Counted from the first letter of the stretch, positions 1-8,854 are shown. The stretch is DNA of 64,000 nt from Bdellovibrionales bacterium RIFOXYD12_FULL_39_22 (GCA_001770205.1 MEQL01000027.1:1-64000), one strand, 5' to 3'. A program made the numbers and translations. The notes: generated from the sequence alone by a model not told the origin.

Positions 1-22
1 AGACGTGAGTATTAACTCAACC

Positions 23-52
23 AAAAAAAAGAAGGGCCATCGCTTGGCCCCT
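23..52 (-). terminator. Rho-independent terminator of the LRR gene
   Basis: A 6-bp GGGCCA/TGGCCC stem (34-39 with 45-50) has a 5-nt loop and is followed on the minus strand by a U-rich run, the plus-strand A tract at 23-30. It lies about 40 bp past the stop of the minus-strand gene ending at 91. Confidence 0.7.
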
Positions 53-90
53 CTCATGTTTTCTTTGTGTTTAAATTCAGATGTTGATTA

Positions 91-1017
91 TTATTCTAGT
101 AAATTCACATAAACTACTTTATCATTCACTTTGACAAATCTTAGATTTTTAAGATCAGCGGAAAACATCGATCGTTTTATTTTTACATCTAAATCATATC
201 CGAAAAAATCTACTTCAAAACTTGATAAAAACTCTTGGTTAGCAAATATACGATCAGGGAGAGATGACTTAAGATCTTTAATTTCGACCGTTTTAAGAAT
301 GGGTAGGCCTGCAAAGGCATTTTCCGAGATCGACTTCACATTATTTAAGCTCAATCCTTTCAACGTAGATAGCGATCTGAGCGTGTCATCAGTTATCACC
401 AAATTACTCGTGAATAGATAAAGTCTCGCTACTCCGCCGAGGGTTGAAAATGCACCGTCTTCGATCTGTTGATTATTACCGTAGAGCTGAATGTGTAGTG
501 ATCCAATAATTGGAGCATCCTCCATCGCTCTCATTGAAATATGTGTACCAGCGTCCCAGATCTTCAAAGAATCAAGTGGACCTAATCGCGAAAATGCCCG
601 ATCCGGAATTTCATTTACGAAACCGATTTCAAGAGATTTTAAGTTCGGTAATCCTACAAAAATATCAGGGTTAAATGTTTCGCCGACTCGGATCTTGAAT
701 ATAATACTTCTAAGATTTTTGAATGCCTTGAAGAAACCCGGAGTTGAGTGTAAAAATTTTGCCTTATCGTTGTTGTTAGGATAACTACTGATTACCACTT
801 GAGTGAAATTAGTGTCATCCAATCCTTCAAAATCCTCAGGAGTGAGTCCATCAAGTTCCTCTTGTGTCAGATGAGCACAGCCACCAATGCTCCAGGAATG
901 AGATTCTGGGATGTAAGTACAAGACATCATCTTATCCATGCCATTGCTTCGTGCATAAGAAATATTCCCAATACCAAGCAAAATAAAAGTAATTACCATA
1001 ATTCGGAGTCTGTTCAT
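91..1017 (-). CDS. Secreted leucine-rich-repeat protein
   Basis: 308 aa. The N-terminus (MNRLRIMVITFILLGIGNIS, then YA) is a typical signal peptide, so the protein is exported. The body has repeated units of the type L.SL.I....I.D.AF..L (FVGLPNLKSLEIG, AFSRLGPLDSLKI, AFAGLPILKTVEI), the spacing of leucine-rich repeats of the LRR_5/BspA kind, with no transmembrane segment after the signal. Two cysteines near residues 33 and 47 precede the repeats. Such proteins usually bind other proteins at the cell surface or outside the cell; the target is unknown. It has its own terminator downstream. GGCC words are scarcer here than in the housekeeping genes, which may suggest later acquisition. Confidence 0.75.
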   Translation of the reverse strand: MNRLRIMVITFILLGIGNISYARSNGMDKMMSCTYIPESHSWSIGGCAHLTQEELDGLTPEDFEGLDDTNFTQVVISSYPNNNDKAKFLHSTPGFFKAFKNLRSIIFKIRVGETFNPDIFVGLPNLKSLEIGFVNEIPDRAFSRLGPLDSLKIWDAGTHISMRAMEDAPIIGSLHIQLYGNNQQIEDGAFSTLGGVARLYLFTSNLVITDDTLRSLSTLKGLSLNNVKSISENAFAGLPILKTVEIKDLKSSLPDRIFANQEFLSSFEVDFFGYDLDVKIKRSMFSADLKNLRFVKVNDKVVYVNLLE

Positions 1018-1115
1018 ATATCCTCCAATTGTTAGTTCAAAGAAATAATTTTGTTACTTTAGCAATCTCCAAAAAACTTTCAAGTAAATTTGCTAAAATT
1101 GTAAAATCTATAGTC

Positions 1116-1213
1116 AATATTTAAAATTCGGGCCATGCCCGTTATTTCTCAACTTTCGTGATCTTGGGTAGTAAAGCTCGCTTTTCCGCGCAAGATCTAT
1201 AATCCGCCAACGT
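1116..1213. repeat. Duplicated intergenic segment, copy 1
   Basis: This copy shares an ordered set of blocks with 1652-1750: TATTTAAA, a TTCGGGCCATGCCCGTTATT block, GTGAT, AAGATCTAT and CGCCAACGTT. The CGGGC/GCCCG core can form a short hairpin. It lies downstream of the small secreted gene at 1274 and upstream of the LRR gene. The rest of 1018-1273 shows no gene. Confidence 0.7.
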
Positions 1214-1273
1214 TACCGAGCATAAGCCACTTACAATCCTAGTGATAATTTAGTCGCGGACTATTCTGTCTGA

Positions 1274-1627
1274 CTAATTATATCTATCTAAATCCACAGT
1301 ACACTCATATTTCTTGAAATTCTTATCTTCAGTAAAAGATTCTAAACACATAATTTTATTGCTAGTGAAGCCGGATGCTTCGCCATATTGATCATGGAAA
1401 GCTATCGTCGTAACACTATCGTCAATTTGTTCAGTCGTAAGGGCCTTAGAATTATTAACGTCTTTCATACCATTATAAAGTTCTTTTGCAGTATTGCCCT
1501 TAATTGTTAAAGTTACACTATTAAACTTACGCGTTCCCTCTGGCTTATTGAGCACAGAAGAAACTATATCTGCGGCTATTGTTTGAAGAGAAAACAAAAT
1601 TGCAAAAGAGGCTAAAGTGTATTTCAT
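1274..1627 (-). CDS. Small secreted protein of unknown function
   Basis: 117 aa from the ATG at 1627, chosen because GGAGAATTTT precedes it and a clean signal peptide follows (MKYTLASFAILFSLQTIAA then DIVSS). An upstream start at 1672 would add 15 residues ahead of the signal. The mature part is about 98 aa with two cysteines (MCLESF and YECTVD) that could pair in the periplasm. I do not recognise the family. The compact all-beta look and export signal suggest a periplasmic or outer-membrane-associated protein. It lies between two copies of a duplicated intergenic segment. Confidence 0.6.
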   Translation of the reverse strand: MKYTLASFAILFSLQTIAADIVSSVLNKPEGTRKFNSVTLTIKGNTAKELYNGMKDVNNSKALTTEQIDDSVTTIAFHDQYGEASGFTSNKIMCLESFTEDKNFKKYECTVDLDRYN

Positions 1628-1651
1628 AAAATTCTCCTTGTTCATTAAAGT

Positions 1652-1750
1652 AATATTTAAAGTTCGGGCCATGCCCGTTATTTCTTTGTCTTTGTGATTT
1701 TGATCAGAAAAGCTAACTTTTATATTTAAGATCTATTAATCGCCAACGTT
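1652..1750. repeat. Duplicated intergenic segment, copy 2
   Basis: Second copy of the segment at 1116-1213, with the same blocks in the same order and orientation and the same CGGGC/GCCCG mini-hairpin. It occupies the gap between the two small secreted genes, downstream of 1775-2248 and upstream of 1274-1627. Confidence 0.7.
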
Positions 1751-1774
1751 TCCATTCACAATCCAATCATTAAT

Positions 1775-2248
1775 CTAGTCACTTAAACGGATTTTTTTTA
1801 ATGTCATAGCGGGCAGTCCCGATTGTATTCCCAGTTTTTTACTTATTGTTATGAACTTGTTGAAATTAAGCGAATAGTCTTCGATGGCCGAAACATCTCC
1901 ACCTTTTAATTTAGTCACGCTTCCAAGGACAATCTCTATTCTTCTATAGATTGTGGTCAGTTCATCAATATTGTTGGACAGTTTTTTTTGATACTCGGCA
2001 CAGTTAACAACAAGCTGAAATTGTTTTACCACATTTTCTGTTGCATCAAAATAGTTATATACCGTCTCTGCAACAACCAAACGACTAACTTCCTCCAGCT
2101 TTTCCTCAAGGGTGTCTGTCTTGTTGGATAATTTTTCTATCTTTGATTCTAACGAAGAGGCGTTGCATGCAAGGAAATTTGGAACATCCAATGCAAATAA
2201 GTTAATCGATATTGATAATGCCACGAAAAAGGTGAAAGCTTTTAGCAT
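1775..2248 (-). CDS. Secreted helical protein of unknown function
   Basis: 157 aa with a signal peptide (MLKAFTFFVALSISINLFA) and a mature part that is almost wholly helical. Residues about 32-60 have heptad-like leucine spacing (SKIEKLSNKTDTLEEKLEEV), pointing to a coiled coil. Two cysteines (ACNAS and VNCAE) are present. The 5' leader (TTCTCC and GTTCATTAA read on the plus strand) resembles that of the neighbouring small secreted gene, so the two may share regulation or descend from a duplicated unit. No family is recognised. Confidence 0.6.
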   Translation of the reverse strand: MLKAFTFFVALSISINLFALDVPNFLACNASSLESKIEKLSNKTDTLEEKLEEVSRLVVAETVYNYFDATENVVKQFQLVVNCAEYQKKLSNNIDELTTIYRRIEIVLGSVTKLKGGDVSAIEDYSLNFNKFITISKKLGIQSGLPAMTLKKIRLSD

Positions 2249-2699
2249 AAAATTCTCCTGTTCATTAACCTAATGGTTTCTGTGCGCCGATCGCTCACAA
2301 ATTCCATGTGTTAATATTCTTGATCAAATCTTAGCGGAAAAATGAATTTTGATCAGATTTTTTTTGTTTTGGTTGTACAAAATACAGTGGTGTAAAAAAA
2401 ATAGTCATTTGCATAATTGCGTAATATGGTGAAAATACTAGAAAGTCGTTAATTTGCTACCGGCGAAGTTGCAAAACTCCGCCGAAATGGAATTCTAAAT
2501 TTAAAAATCACTTGGTGTCGTTTTGACCAAATAATAAAATCTTTTTTAGGATTTACCCATTTTGATATCGGGTAATTGTTACACTCTCTTTGTGTAAGCG
2601 CAATTAAATCAATACATAGCGTCAATTTATACTGTCGGCTCGATATTTGCTCAATGACATTCCACTGCAGCGTATGCGCTTATTAAAAAGGTGGTAATA
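2249..2699. other. Long intergenic region between divergent units
   Basis: About 450 bp, AT-rich, with no convincing reading frame. It separates the minus-strand secreted genes from the plus-strand signalling operon. Visible elements are an inverted repeat TTACAC-N7-GTGTAA at 2579-2597 and a sigma-54 promoter match at 2634-2652. A T-rich run near 2360 follows two GATCA-containing words. Nothing else is supported. Confidence 0.6.
2634..2652 (+). promoter_or_regulatory. Predicted sigma-54 promoter
   Basis: The -24/-12 pattern is present as CGGCTCG-N4-TTGCT, with GG at 2637-2638 and GC at 2649-2650 separated by the required 10 nt; it differs from TGGCACG-N4-TTGCW at two positions. It lies 50 bp ahead of the ATG at 2700. 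The operon encodes an NtrC-type, sigma-54-interacting regulator, which makes autoregulation likely. The inverted repeat TTACAC-N7-GTGTAA at 2579-2597 is placed where an activator site would be. Confidence 0.6.
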
Positions 2700-4247
2700 A
2701 TGAAATTCTTTATCGGGATTATTGTTACTCTGATTATTGTGTTGGGAATAGTTATTTCAAAAAGTTCTCTGGCAAGCAAATTAATATCGCAAAAAAATCA
2801 ACAAGTGTACGTCAAGGCCATCTATTCAATGCCTGTATCCTATGATCCGATCAAAATGAATGATGGTGCCTCGCTAATTTTTTCTGAACTTGTTTACGAA
2901 GGGCTTCTTCGCTTCACCGAAGATTATGGGGTGCAAGCTGGCCTTGCTGAGTTATGGAGTGCAAGTGACGATGGAACAATTTTAACTTTCAAAATTAATC
3001 CCAAAGCAATATTCCATAATGGGGACGCTGTTACTGCCAATGACGTAAAGGTTTCGTTGACCAGAAATGTCAGTCAAGAGAGTGTTGTGTATAAATACTA
3101 TGACGTAATTAATGGTGCTAAAGATTATCATGCGGGGAAGGCGGTGGCGGTTGATGGATTGAAAGTTGTTGATAGCAATACCATCGAAATTCATCTTGAA
3201 AAAGCATTCCCACCGCTTTTATATGTTTTGGCAGGTGCTACCGCCAAAATTCTTCCAGCAAAATTAGTAGCAAAAAAAGATTTTTTCAAAAAACCAATTG
3301 GAACTGGCCCATTTGCGGTACAACGTATTTCGGAGAATAAAATTTATCTCACTCGTTTTGCTGTGTACCATTCGAAGTTACCACAGATATCAGGGATGGA
3401 GCTAGTTATGATGGATCAAAAGGACGCCATGGAAGAGGCTACGCTTGGAAAAATTCATGATCTTTCAAGTTGGCCGATGAATGGACAGGAGGCCGTTTTT
3501 AAATCAGGGAAGGATATTAGCTCGATAGTAGCAGATACGTGGGTGATTGGACTTAATGCGCGCCTAAAACCGTTTGATAATCTTGAAGTGCGAAAACTAT
3601 TTCAGCAAAGTTTTGATACTCAAAAATTCCGCGATACATTTTATCCTGACGCCAAGGTTGCGTTTGGTTATGTGCCGCCCTCATTTCCAGGCCATAGAAC
3701 TACAAAACTAGAAACAGTATCAAAAATAGAAAAACCTCCTCGTGAGTTGATCACCATCAATATCCCCGCAGAGTTAGATAAATCGTCGGAGATGGCGCAA
3801 TTTATTACCGATCAATTTAATGCTAAGGGGTGGAATGTTAAAGTTGTTATGACCAAATGGGATAAAATGATGGCCGAATATTCCGCCAAAACACTTCAGT
3901 CGTTTTTGGTTGCGATGATTGTTGATTATCCAGATCCAGAATTTTTGTTAAATAATTTTGAATCAACTAACCCAGATAATTTTAGTGGCCTAAATGATCC
4001 AGGTGTTGATTCATTGATTGTACAATCAAGAAGTACGCAAGATCGAATTAAAAGGCAAAGCATCCAGTTGGAGCTTGCCGAACGCATTGATGGATTGGCA
4101 TTATCAATTAATCTTTTTCATTCTCGCGCGCACTATTGGGTGAGTAAGTGCGTAGAGGGATTTAGGCCAAATCTGCTGGCGGTTGCGTATACTGATTATC
4201 GAAATGTATATTTTGACATGGACTGCTTGCGAAGAGGTGCTAAATGA
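2700..4247 (+). CDS. Membrane-anchored peptide-binding-like protein (SBP_bac_5)
   Basis: 515 aa from the ATG at 2700 (AAGGTGG six bases upstream; a GTG at 2691 is in frame). One N-terminal hydrophobic segment (residues about 3-24) would anchor or export it. The rest follows the family 5 extracellular solute-binding fold: SYDPIKMNDGAS, VYEGLLRF, the AELWSASDDGTILTFKINP block and FHNGDAVTANDV are typical of oligopeptide/dipeptide-binding proteins. No permease or ATPase genes follow. Instead the gene overlaps a two-component system by 4 nt (ATGA), so the likely role is ligand sensing for that kinase rather than uptake. The sigma-54 promoter lies just upstream. Confidence 0.8.
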   Translation: MKFFIGIIVTLIIVLGIVISKSSLASKLISQKNQQVYVKAIYSMPVSYDPIKMNDGASLIFSELVYEGLLRFTEDYGVQAGLAELWSASDDGTILTFKINPKAIFHNGDAVTANDVKVSLTRNVSQESVVYKYYDVINGAKDYHAGKAVAVDGLKVVDSNTIEIHLEKAFPPLLYVLAGATAKILPAKLVAKKDFFKKPIGTGPFAVQRISENKIYLTRFAVYHSKLPQISGMELVMMDQKDAMEEATLGKIHDLSSWPMNGQEAVFKSGKDISSIVADTWVIGLNARLKPFDNLEVRKLFQQSFDTQKFRDTFYPDAKVAFGYVPPSFPGHRTTKLETVSKIEKPPRELITINIPAELDKSSEMAQFITDQFNAKGWNVKVVMTKWDKMMAEYSAKTLQSFLVAMIVDYPDPEFLLNNFESTNPDNFSGLNDPGVDSLIVQSRSTQDRIKRQSIQLELAERIDGLALSINLFHSRAHYWVSKCVEGFRPNLLAVAYTDYRNVYFDMDCLRRGAK

Positions 4248-4627
4248 GTAACGTTCATGAAAAAGTAGTACTCCCTTTCAAGAAATATATTCAAAAGCAG
4301 ATGGCATCTTATCAAATTGGAGTGCCGCTGATAATTGCCACATTGATTGCGCTTCTTGTTGGGACTACTGTTTTTGTTCAGTATGCAAACTCCAATAAAA
4401 CGTTCATTGAATCAATTGCTCCTCATGTTGCAACACTACTGGAAACGCAAGATCGGCCGGAGATTCAGCGGTTTTTACAAGCAGTATCGGCCAAACGTGG
4501 TGCTGCGATCGAAGTAATATCTAAAACAGATGAGATCATCGCCTCTTCTTTTGATTTTGGAAGAATTGGTAACCCGTTTGAGGGGAATTTAAAAGAGCTT
4601 CCTTTGCTTGATCTAAAAATTAATTAA
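4244..4627 (+). CDS. Histidine kinase, N-terminal sensor fragment (TM1 and periplasmic part)
   Basis: 127 aa. A cytoplasmic lead is followed by one membrane segment (IGVPLIIATLIALLVGTTVF, about 26-45) and a periplasmic stretch that ends abruptly at TAA (4625-4627). The next gene starts 12 bases later in the same reading frame, and its first 15-20 residues look like the missing last strand of the periplasmic domain before the second membrane helix. The two genes are therefore best read as one sensor kinase interrupted by a single in-frame stop. Reinitiation, readthrough, a recent nonsense mutation or a sequencing error are all possible. Confidence 0.7.
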   Translation: MSNVHEKVVLPFKKYIQKQMASYQIGVPLIIATLIALLVGTTVFVQYANSNKTFIESIAPHVATLLETQDRPEIQRFLQAVSAKRGAAIEVISKTDEIIASSFDFGRIGNPFEGNLKELPLLDLKIN

Positions 4628-4636
4628 GGAAGACTA

Positions 4637-5644
4637 ATGAGTTTTACTGAGGTGAAACGAATTAATGGGCCGGAGGCGGCAACGGTATCTATGGGAATAT
4701 ATCTTGGACTATCTTCAATCATAATCCTCACTCTGGAAATTTCTCTTGGTACTTTTGTATTTTTGTTTTTTACCATCAATCTTCTTATCTCTAAAACGAT
4801 CAAGGAATCGACGGCCGGACTAACTTCTCTATCTGAGCTTGAAACAGCAATCAGAGAAGTTAAAACTGATTTTAATAAGAAGAACATCACTCAATCAAAT
4901 ATTTTAGAACTTGAAAATATCAGGGAAGCTTTCATTGAAACATTCACCGATCTTGAAGAGGCCAATAATAAACTGGCCAAGAGCAAAGCAAAAGAGATGG
5001 CAACAGCGGCATATAGAAATTTAATCCACGATCTTCAGGTGCCGGTTATGGCCATTGGCCACTATATGCAAATTTTAGATCATGAAATGGCCAGTATCGA
5101 AGATAGAAAGCAAGCGCAAGTGCGAATAGTTGATCTTGCCGAGCAGATAATCAAGCAGATTAAATCGGCCCGAACTAATTTGGCCTTGGAAGCTACTATA
5201 GAAAGTAGTGATTTATTGGTTTCAGTTGAAACTGCAACACAAAATGCCAAGGCGTCGCTTGCAGAGAAGGCCTTTGTGGAAGTTAAAACCATTCTGCCGA
5301 ATCAATCCATTAGACATCCACATGATTCGGTTTTGCTTGGACGAGCAATAAGCAATCTTGTTTCTAATGCGATTGATGCTGCCAAATCAAAAGTTTTTGT
5401 GGAAGTTGTGCCGGCGGACAAATTTATTAGTATCAAAATTAGCGACGATGGCCATGGGATGAGTATGGATGATGCCTCGCTATTTTTACAGGGCAGAGGC
5501 AAATCGACTAAAGCTGATAGAATGGGGATGGGCATATCGAGTGCAAATCACATAGTTCGTTCACACGGGGGAAAGATTGTTTATCAAAAATCACAAATGG
5601 GTGGAGCATGCTTTGAAATTAAATTACAAGGAGATCTAGCATGA
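4637..5644 (+). CDS. Sensor histidine kinase, catalytic part
   Basis: 335 aa. One membrane helix (about 18-46) leads into a helical linker and a HisKA-type dimerisation region with the phospho-acceptor His131 (IHDLQVP). The ATPase domain follows with an N box (NLVSNAIDAA), G1 (DDGHGM) and G2 (GMGISSANHIV). The start has AAGGAAG upstream. It overlaps the response regulator by 4 nt (ATGA), so kinase and regulator are translationally coupled. It lacks a first membrane helix, which the preceding in-frame fragment supplies. The likely input is the peptide-binding-like protein at the head of the operon. Confidence 0.85.
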   Translation: MSFTEVKRINGPEAATVSMGIYLGLSSIIILTLEISLGTFVFLFFTINLLISKTIKESTAGLTSLSELETAIREVKTDFNKKNITQSNILELENIREAFIETFTDLEEANNKLAKSKAKEMATAAYRNLIHDLQVPVMAIGHYMQILDHEMASIEDRKQAQVRIVDLAEQIIKQIKSARTNLALEATIESSDLLVSVETATQNAKASLAEKAFVEVKTILPNQSIRHPHDSVLLGRAISNLVSNAIDAAKSKVFVEVVPADKFISIKISDDGHGMSMDDASLFLQGRGKSTKADRMGMGISSANHIVRSHGGKIVYQKSQMGGACFEIKLQGDLA

Positions 5645-7005
5645 AAAAGCCGACAGTACTACTTGCAGATGATGACAAGGATATTTTACAAACGATCAAA
5701 TTTTTCTTAAGCAATAGCTACGATGTGAAAATCGCCTCAAGCGTGGCAGAGGCCAAGGCGCAACTGCAAAAATATCAAATTGATGCGGCGGTGATTGATC
5801 TTAATTTTGAAGGGCAAGATGATGATGGCATTAATCTCATTGATTTCATCCAAGAGGAGATGCCATCGGTATCCATGATCGTGTTAAGCTCCGATCACAA
5901 TACCAAAAGAGTCGTCGAAGCAACCAGAAGGCCACTGGTTGATTTTATAACCAAAGATGAATATGCGCAGGCAGCAATTAGGCAAGCTTTATCGCAAGTG
6001 CTATCCAATAAGGAAAAGGTCAAATCCAACAATTCTTTTGAGTTTAAAACTCAGTCGCCGCTGGTAAAAAAGCTACTAGTAAAAGTTGATCAGGTGTTGG
6101 CCTCTAATAGTGGCGCACCAATTTTAATTCTTGGTGAATCAGGAACGGGAAAAGAATTTCTGGCAAAATATATTAGCTCCAAGGTAAATAAAAAATTGGT
6201 GGCGGCGAACATGGCCAGCATTCCAAAAGAAACTGCCGAAAGCGAACTCTTTGGCCACTGCAAAGGTGCCTTTACCGGCGCAGTCGCTGACAAAATCGGA
6301 CTACTTGAGCAGGCCCACAACGGAATTTTCTTTTTAGATGAGATTGGGGATTGTAGTCCAGCAATTCAGGCCAAGCTACTTCGTGCGATACAAGAAAAAG
6401 AGATTATGCCTGTCGGTGGAACCGTGCCAAGAAAAGTAGAGGTCAGATTTATTGCAGCTACTCATAGAGATTTAGCTCAAATGATAAGCGTGGATGAATT
6501 TAGACTTGATCTCCATCAGAGGTTAAATACGTTTACCTTTAAAATGCCACCTCTTCGTGAGCGTCCTGAAGATGTGGAGTATTATGCTCGAATATTTGTT
6601 AATGACTTTAAAGGCGGTGAACAATTTAGAATTGAAAAATCAGGCCTTGATATGTTAAAAAATCATAACTGGGAAGGAAATGTTAGAGAGCTGTGGAATG
6701 TAATTCAAAGAGTTGTTGTCTTTTCTAAAAGAAAATCTCTTGATCAGGAGTCTGCTCTGCAAGCAATCAGTTCAAAAGATTTAACAGAACCTGAAATTTT
6801 TGAAGAAAAAGAGTATGGTAAACAGCAGATCATTGATGCGCTTAAAAATGCTAATGGAAATCGGATGAAGGCAGCAGAAATTTTAAAAACACACATAACA
6901 ACTTTGCACAAAAAGATAAATAAGTTTGGTCTTCGAGATATAATTGGGCACAAAAATGCAGGCAGACCAGTTTGCAGTATAGATACGGAAACATTATGGC
7001 ATTAA
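5641..7005 (+). CDS. NtrC-family sigma-54-dependent response regulator
   Basis: 454 aa with three domains in order: a receiver with acidic pocket D10-D12, phospho-acceptor D53 and K105; an AAA+ ATPase with Walker A GESGTGKE (about 165-172), the sigma-54 contact loop GAFTGA (about 209-214) and a LDEIGDCS Walker B; and a Fis-type helix-turn-helix at the C-terminus ([18 protein letters not shown]). All catalytic motifs are intact. It is coupled by a 4-nt overlap to the kinase and probably activates the sigma-54 promoter at 2634-2652, among others. Its last 10 nt overlap the alpha/beta hydrolase start. Confidence 0.92.
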   Translation: MKKPTVLLADDDKDILQTIKFFLSNSYDVKIASSVAEAKAQLQKYQIDAAVIDLNFEGQDDDGINLIDFIQEEMPSVSMIVLSSDHNTKRVVEATRRPLVDFITKDEYAQAAIRQALSQVLSNKEKVKSNNSFEFKTQSPLVKKLLVKVDQVLASNSGAPILILGESGTGKEFLAKYISSKVNKKLVAANMASIPKETAESELFGHCKGAFTGAVADKIGLLEQAHNGIFFLDEIGDCSPAIQAKLLRAIQEKEIMPVGGTVPRKVEVRFIAATHRDLAQMISVDEFRLDLHQRLNTFTFKMPPLRERPEDVEYYARIFVNDFKGGEQFRIEKSGLDMLKNHNWEGNVRELWNVIQRVVVFSKRKSLDQESALQAISSKDLTEPEIFEEKEYGKQQIIDALKNANGNRMKAAEILKTHITTLHKKINKFGLRDIIGHKNAGRPVCSIDTETLWH

Positions 7006-7802
7006 TAAAACTTGTAAAAAAAGCAGAACTCAAATCACCTAATCTGGTGTTTATCCCTGGTGGGCCAGGCCTTGGGCCTAATTCGTTTGATTTGCTTTCT
7101 GAAAAAATTGTCGGGGTTAATGTGTTTTATTTTTATCCGACAGGAACAATTTTAGAAGAGTCAGGTGGCCGGACACCATCGGTTTTAAGTTACGATGTGC
7201 AACTTGCAGATTTAGTAAATGAGATTAAAAAAATCAAAGCTCCTATCTTGTGTGGCCACTCTTTCGGTGGAATTATTGCCACGGACTTAGCAGTCAAATC
7301 TCCAGAATTAATCTCGGGCCTAATTTGTATTGCGTCACCATTTTCTAAAAATAGCTTTGATGAGGTTTCAAAAAATTTTATGGCAATACAAAATGAAGAG
7401 AGCGAAACGATCAACAATCTTTTTGAAAAAAATCCAACCAATGATTTGTATAAAAAATGGTTTGCTCACTACGCAGAACTCTATTTTTCGCATAAGAATA
7501 TAAAAAACGGTAAGAAACTACTGTTAAATGACTCTTCATGCGTTAAGGCCTATTTGGATGCAACGGAAGAGGCCTCGCAAAAAGAATCGCTACTTGCAGA
7601 AATAAAATCAAGCAGTGTCAGACGCATCTTTATTGCAGGAGAGGAGGATAGGCTGCTCCCTCCGAATGTTTTAGAAAAGGATGCCGCAAGCGGAGATTAC
7701 AAGTTTATTTCAATTGAATATGCTGGGCATTTTGCCCATTTTGATCAACCAGATATGGTCAGTGAGGTTATTATTAATTTCATTTTAACGGGGGGAAAGT
7801 AG
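6996..7802 (+). CDS. Alpha/beta hydrolase
   Basis: 268 aa from the ATG at 6996, overlapping the regulator stop. The oxyanion loop PGGPGLGPNS (21-30), nucleophile elbow GHSFGG with Ser89, a late aspartate (EEDRLLPP) and the histidine motif AGHFAHFDQP form a full catalytic triad. The HGGPG-like loop is shared with prolyl-iminopeptidase-type hydrolases, so a peptidase or esterase substrate is possible; the specific substrate cannot be read. Co-transcription with a peptide-binding sensor operon fits a role in peptide or ester turnover, which is inference. No signal peptide, so cytoplasmic. Confidence 0.8.
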   Translation: MALIKLVKKAELKSPNLVFIPGGPGLGPNSFDLLSEKIVGVNVFYFYPTGTILEESGGRTPSVLSYDVQLADLVNEIKKIKAPILCGHSFGGIIATDLAVKSPELISGLICIASPFSKNSFDEVSKNFMAIQNEESETINNLFEKNPTNDLYKKWFAHYAELYFSHKNIKNGKKLLLNDSSCVKAYLDATEEASQKESLLAEIKSSSVRRIFIAGEEDRLLPPNVLEKDAASGDYKFISIEYAGHFAHFDQPDMVSEVIINFILTGGK

Positions 7803-7803
7803 T

Positions 7804-8160
7804 GTGAAAAATCTATTACGCGTAATGGCCGTTTTGCTAGCAGTTGGGTCGATGGCCCAAGCAGTTTGTAATTTTAACAAATCACTTAGTGTAATAAATC
7901 CGGTACTAGTTGAAGATGAGGCAAATCTTTTAACTCAGCTAATTGAATTAAAAAAGCAAAGTGATCTGACAGGAATACCATTTTCAGATATCCAGACGGA
8001 AGCAGGTATGCCAGAGATCAAATCCAATGATGATTTTAAAGAACAGTTTTTACAGCACACACTTAAATATCTTCAGACGATTAAAGGTGGAGAGAACACT
8101 GTCCAGAAAGTTCTAAAACAGCAAGAGCTACAACCTAAGGGTTGTGGGCCTGGGATTTAA
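7804..8160 (+). CDS. Small exported protein, unknown
   Basis: 118 aa starting at GTG (7804) behind GGGGGGAAAG. The N-terminus (MKNLLRVMAVLLAVGSMAQA) is a signal peptide; the mature protein begins VCNFNK and is helical, with two cysteines (VCNF near the start and GCGPGI at the end) that could form a disulfide joining both ends. It overlaps the following methyltransferase-like gene by one base (TAATG), so both are in one operon. No family recognised. Confidence 0.65.
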   Translation: MKNLLRVMAVLLAVGSMAQAVCNFNKSLSVINPVLVEDEANLLTQLIELKKQSDLTGIPFSDIQTEAGMPEIKSNDDFKEQFLQHTLKYLQTIKGGENTVQKVLKQQELQPKGCGPGI

Positions 8161-8690
8161 TGAAGCAAGATATTGGAAAATATTCTGGCGCTCTTTTAAT
8201 GTTTGGGTTTGGTGTTTTGGCACTTTATCGTTGGCACCAAACTCAGCTTTTGTTTTTTTTACTGTTGGTGCTAAGAGATTTTGTCGCTGCATACTTTTTT
8301 CTAAAACGCAGGCCTGCGGAAATAAAATCTGGACGACTGCCTACGATTGCTTCTTACATCTCCTCGGCACTACCACTTTGCTATTTGGGTTCCGACAACG
8401 TACTACCGCTTTTTTTGCTGATCTCAACGATTATGGCCGTTATCGGTTTTCTTCTGGTCGCACTGGCCACTATTGAACTTGGAACATCGCTGGGAATTTC
8501 TCCTGCAAAACGTCAACTGGTTAAGAGTGGAGTTTATAAAATTATCGCTCATCCAATGTATGTAGGCTATGCTATTGCAGAATCAGGACTTACGCTAATC
8601 AATCCCATCAACGCCGGCATATTGATACTATCACTTCTGCTATATTGGGTAAGGGCCAAGCAAGAAAATAAGATTTTGGGCCCCTGCTAA
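8160..8690 (+). CDS. ICMT-like membrane methyltransferase, short at the C-terminus
   Basis: 176 aa from the ATG at 8160 (TAATG overlap). It has four to five membrane segments and the isoprenylcysteine/phospholipid methyltransferase signature: VKSGVYKIIAHPMYVGYAIAE followed by RAKQEN. Family members usually continue about 20-25 residues after the RxxxE element with a YxxY...RxxP tail. Here the frame ends at once with KILGPC. The truncation falls at the presumed left edge of the conjugative element, so insertion may have cut the gene. It may still bind S-adenosylmethionine; the substrate is unknown. Confidence 0.7.
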   Translation: MKQDIGKYSGALLMFGFGVLALYRWHQTQLLFFLLLVLRDFVAAYFFLKRRPAEIKSGRLPTIASYISSALPLCYLGSDNVLPLFLLISTIMAVIGFLLVALATIELGTSLGISPAKRQLVKSGVYKIIAHPMYVGYAIAESGLTLINPINAGILILSLLLYWVRAKQENKILGPC

Positions 8691-8788
8691 AGTTAAGTTG
8701 TATCTAATTTCAATTTAATATTCGTCTCCAATTCCATTTAATTGACGCTCGCTTTGTCATTTCGCTCTTTCACCCCTCCGCAAGCTCT

Positions 8789-8807
8789 GCCAAAGGTTTA
8801 CTTTGGC
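8789..8807. repeat. Small hairpin, GCCAAAG stem
   Basis: A perfect 7-bp stem GCCAAAG/CTTTGGC with loop GTTTA lies in a pyrimidine-rich stretch (8740-8870) between the truncated methyltransferase gene and the zinc-ribbon gene. No U-run follows, so it is not a standard terminator. Confidence 0.6.
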
Positions 8808-8854
8808 ATTTACTTGCCCAAAGTGTCGGGGTGCGCTCCAATCCTTCGCTTGCT

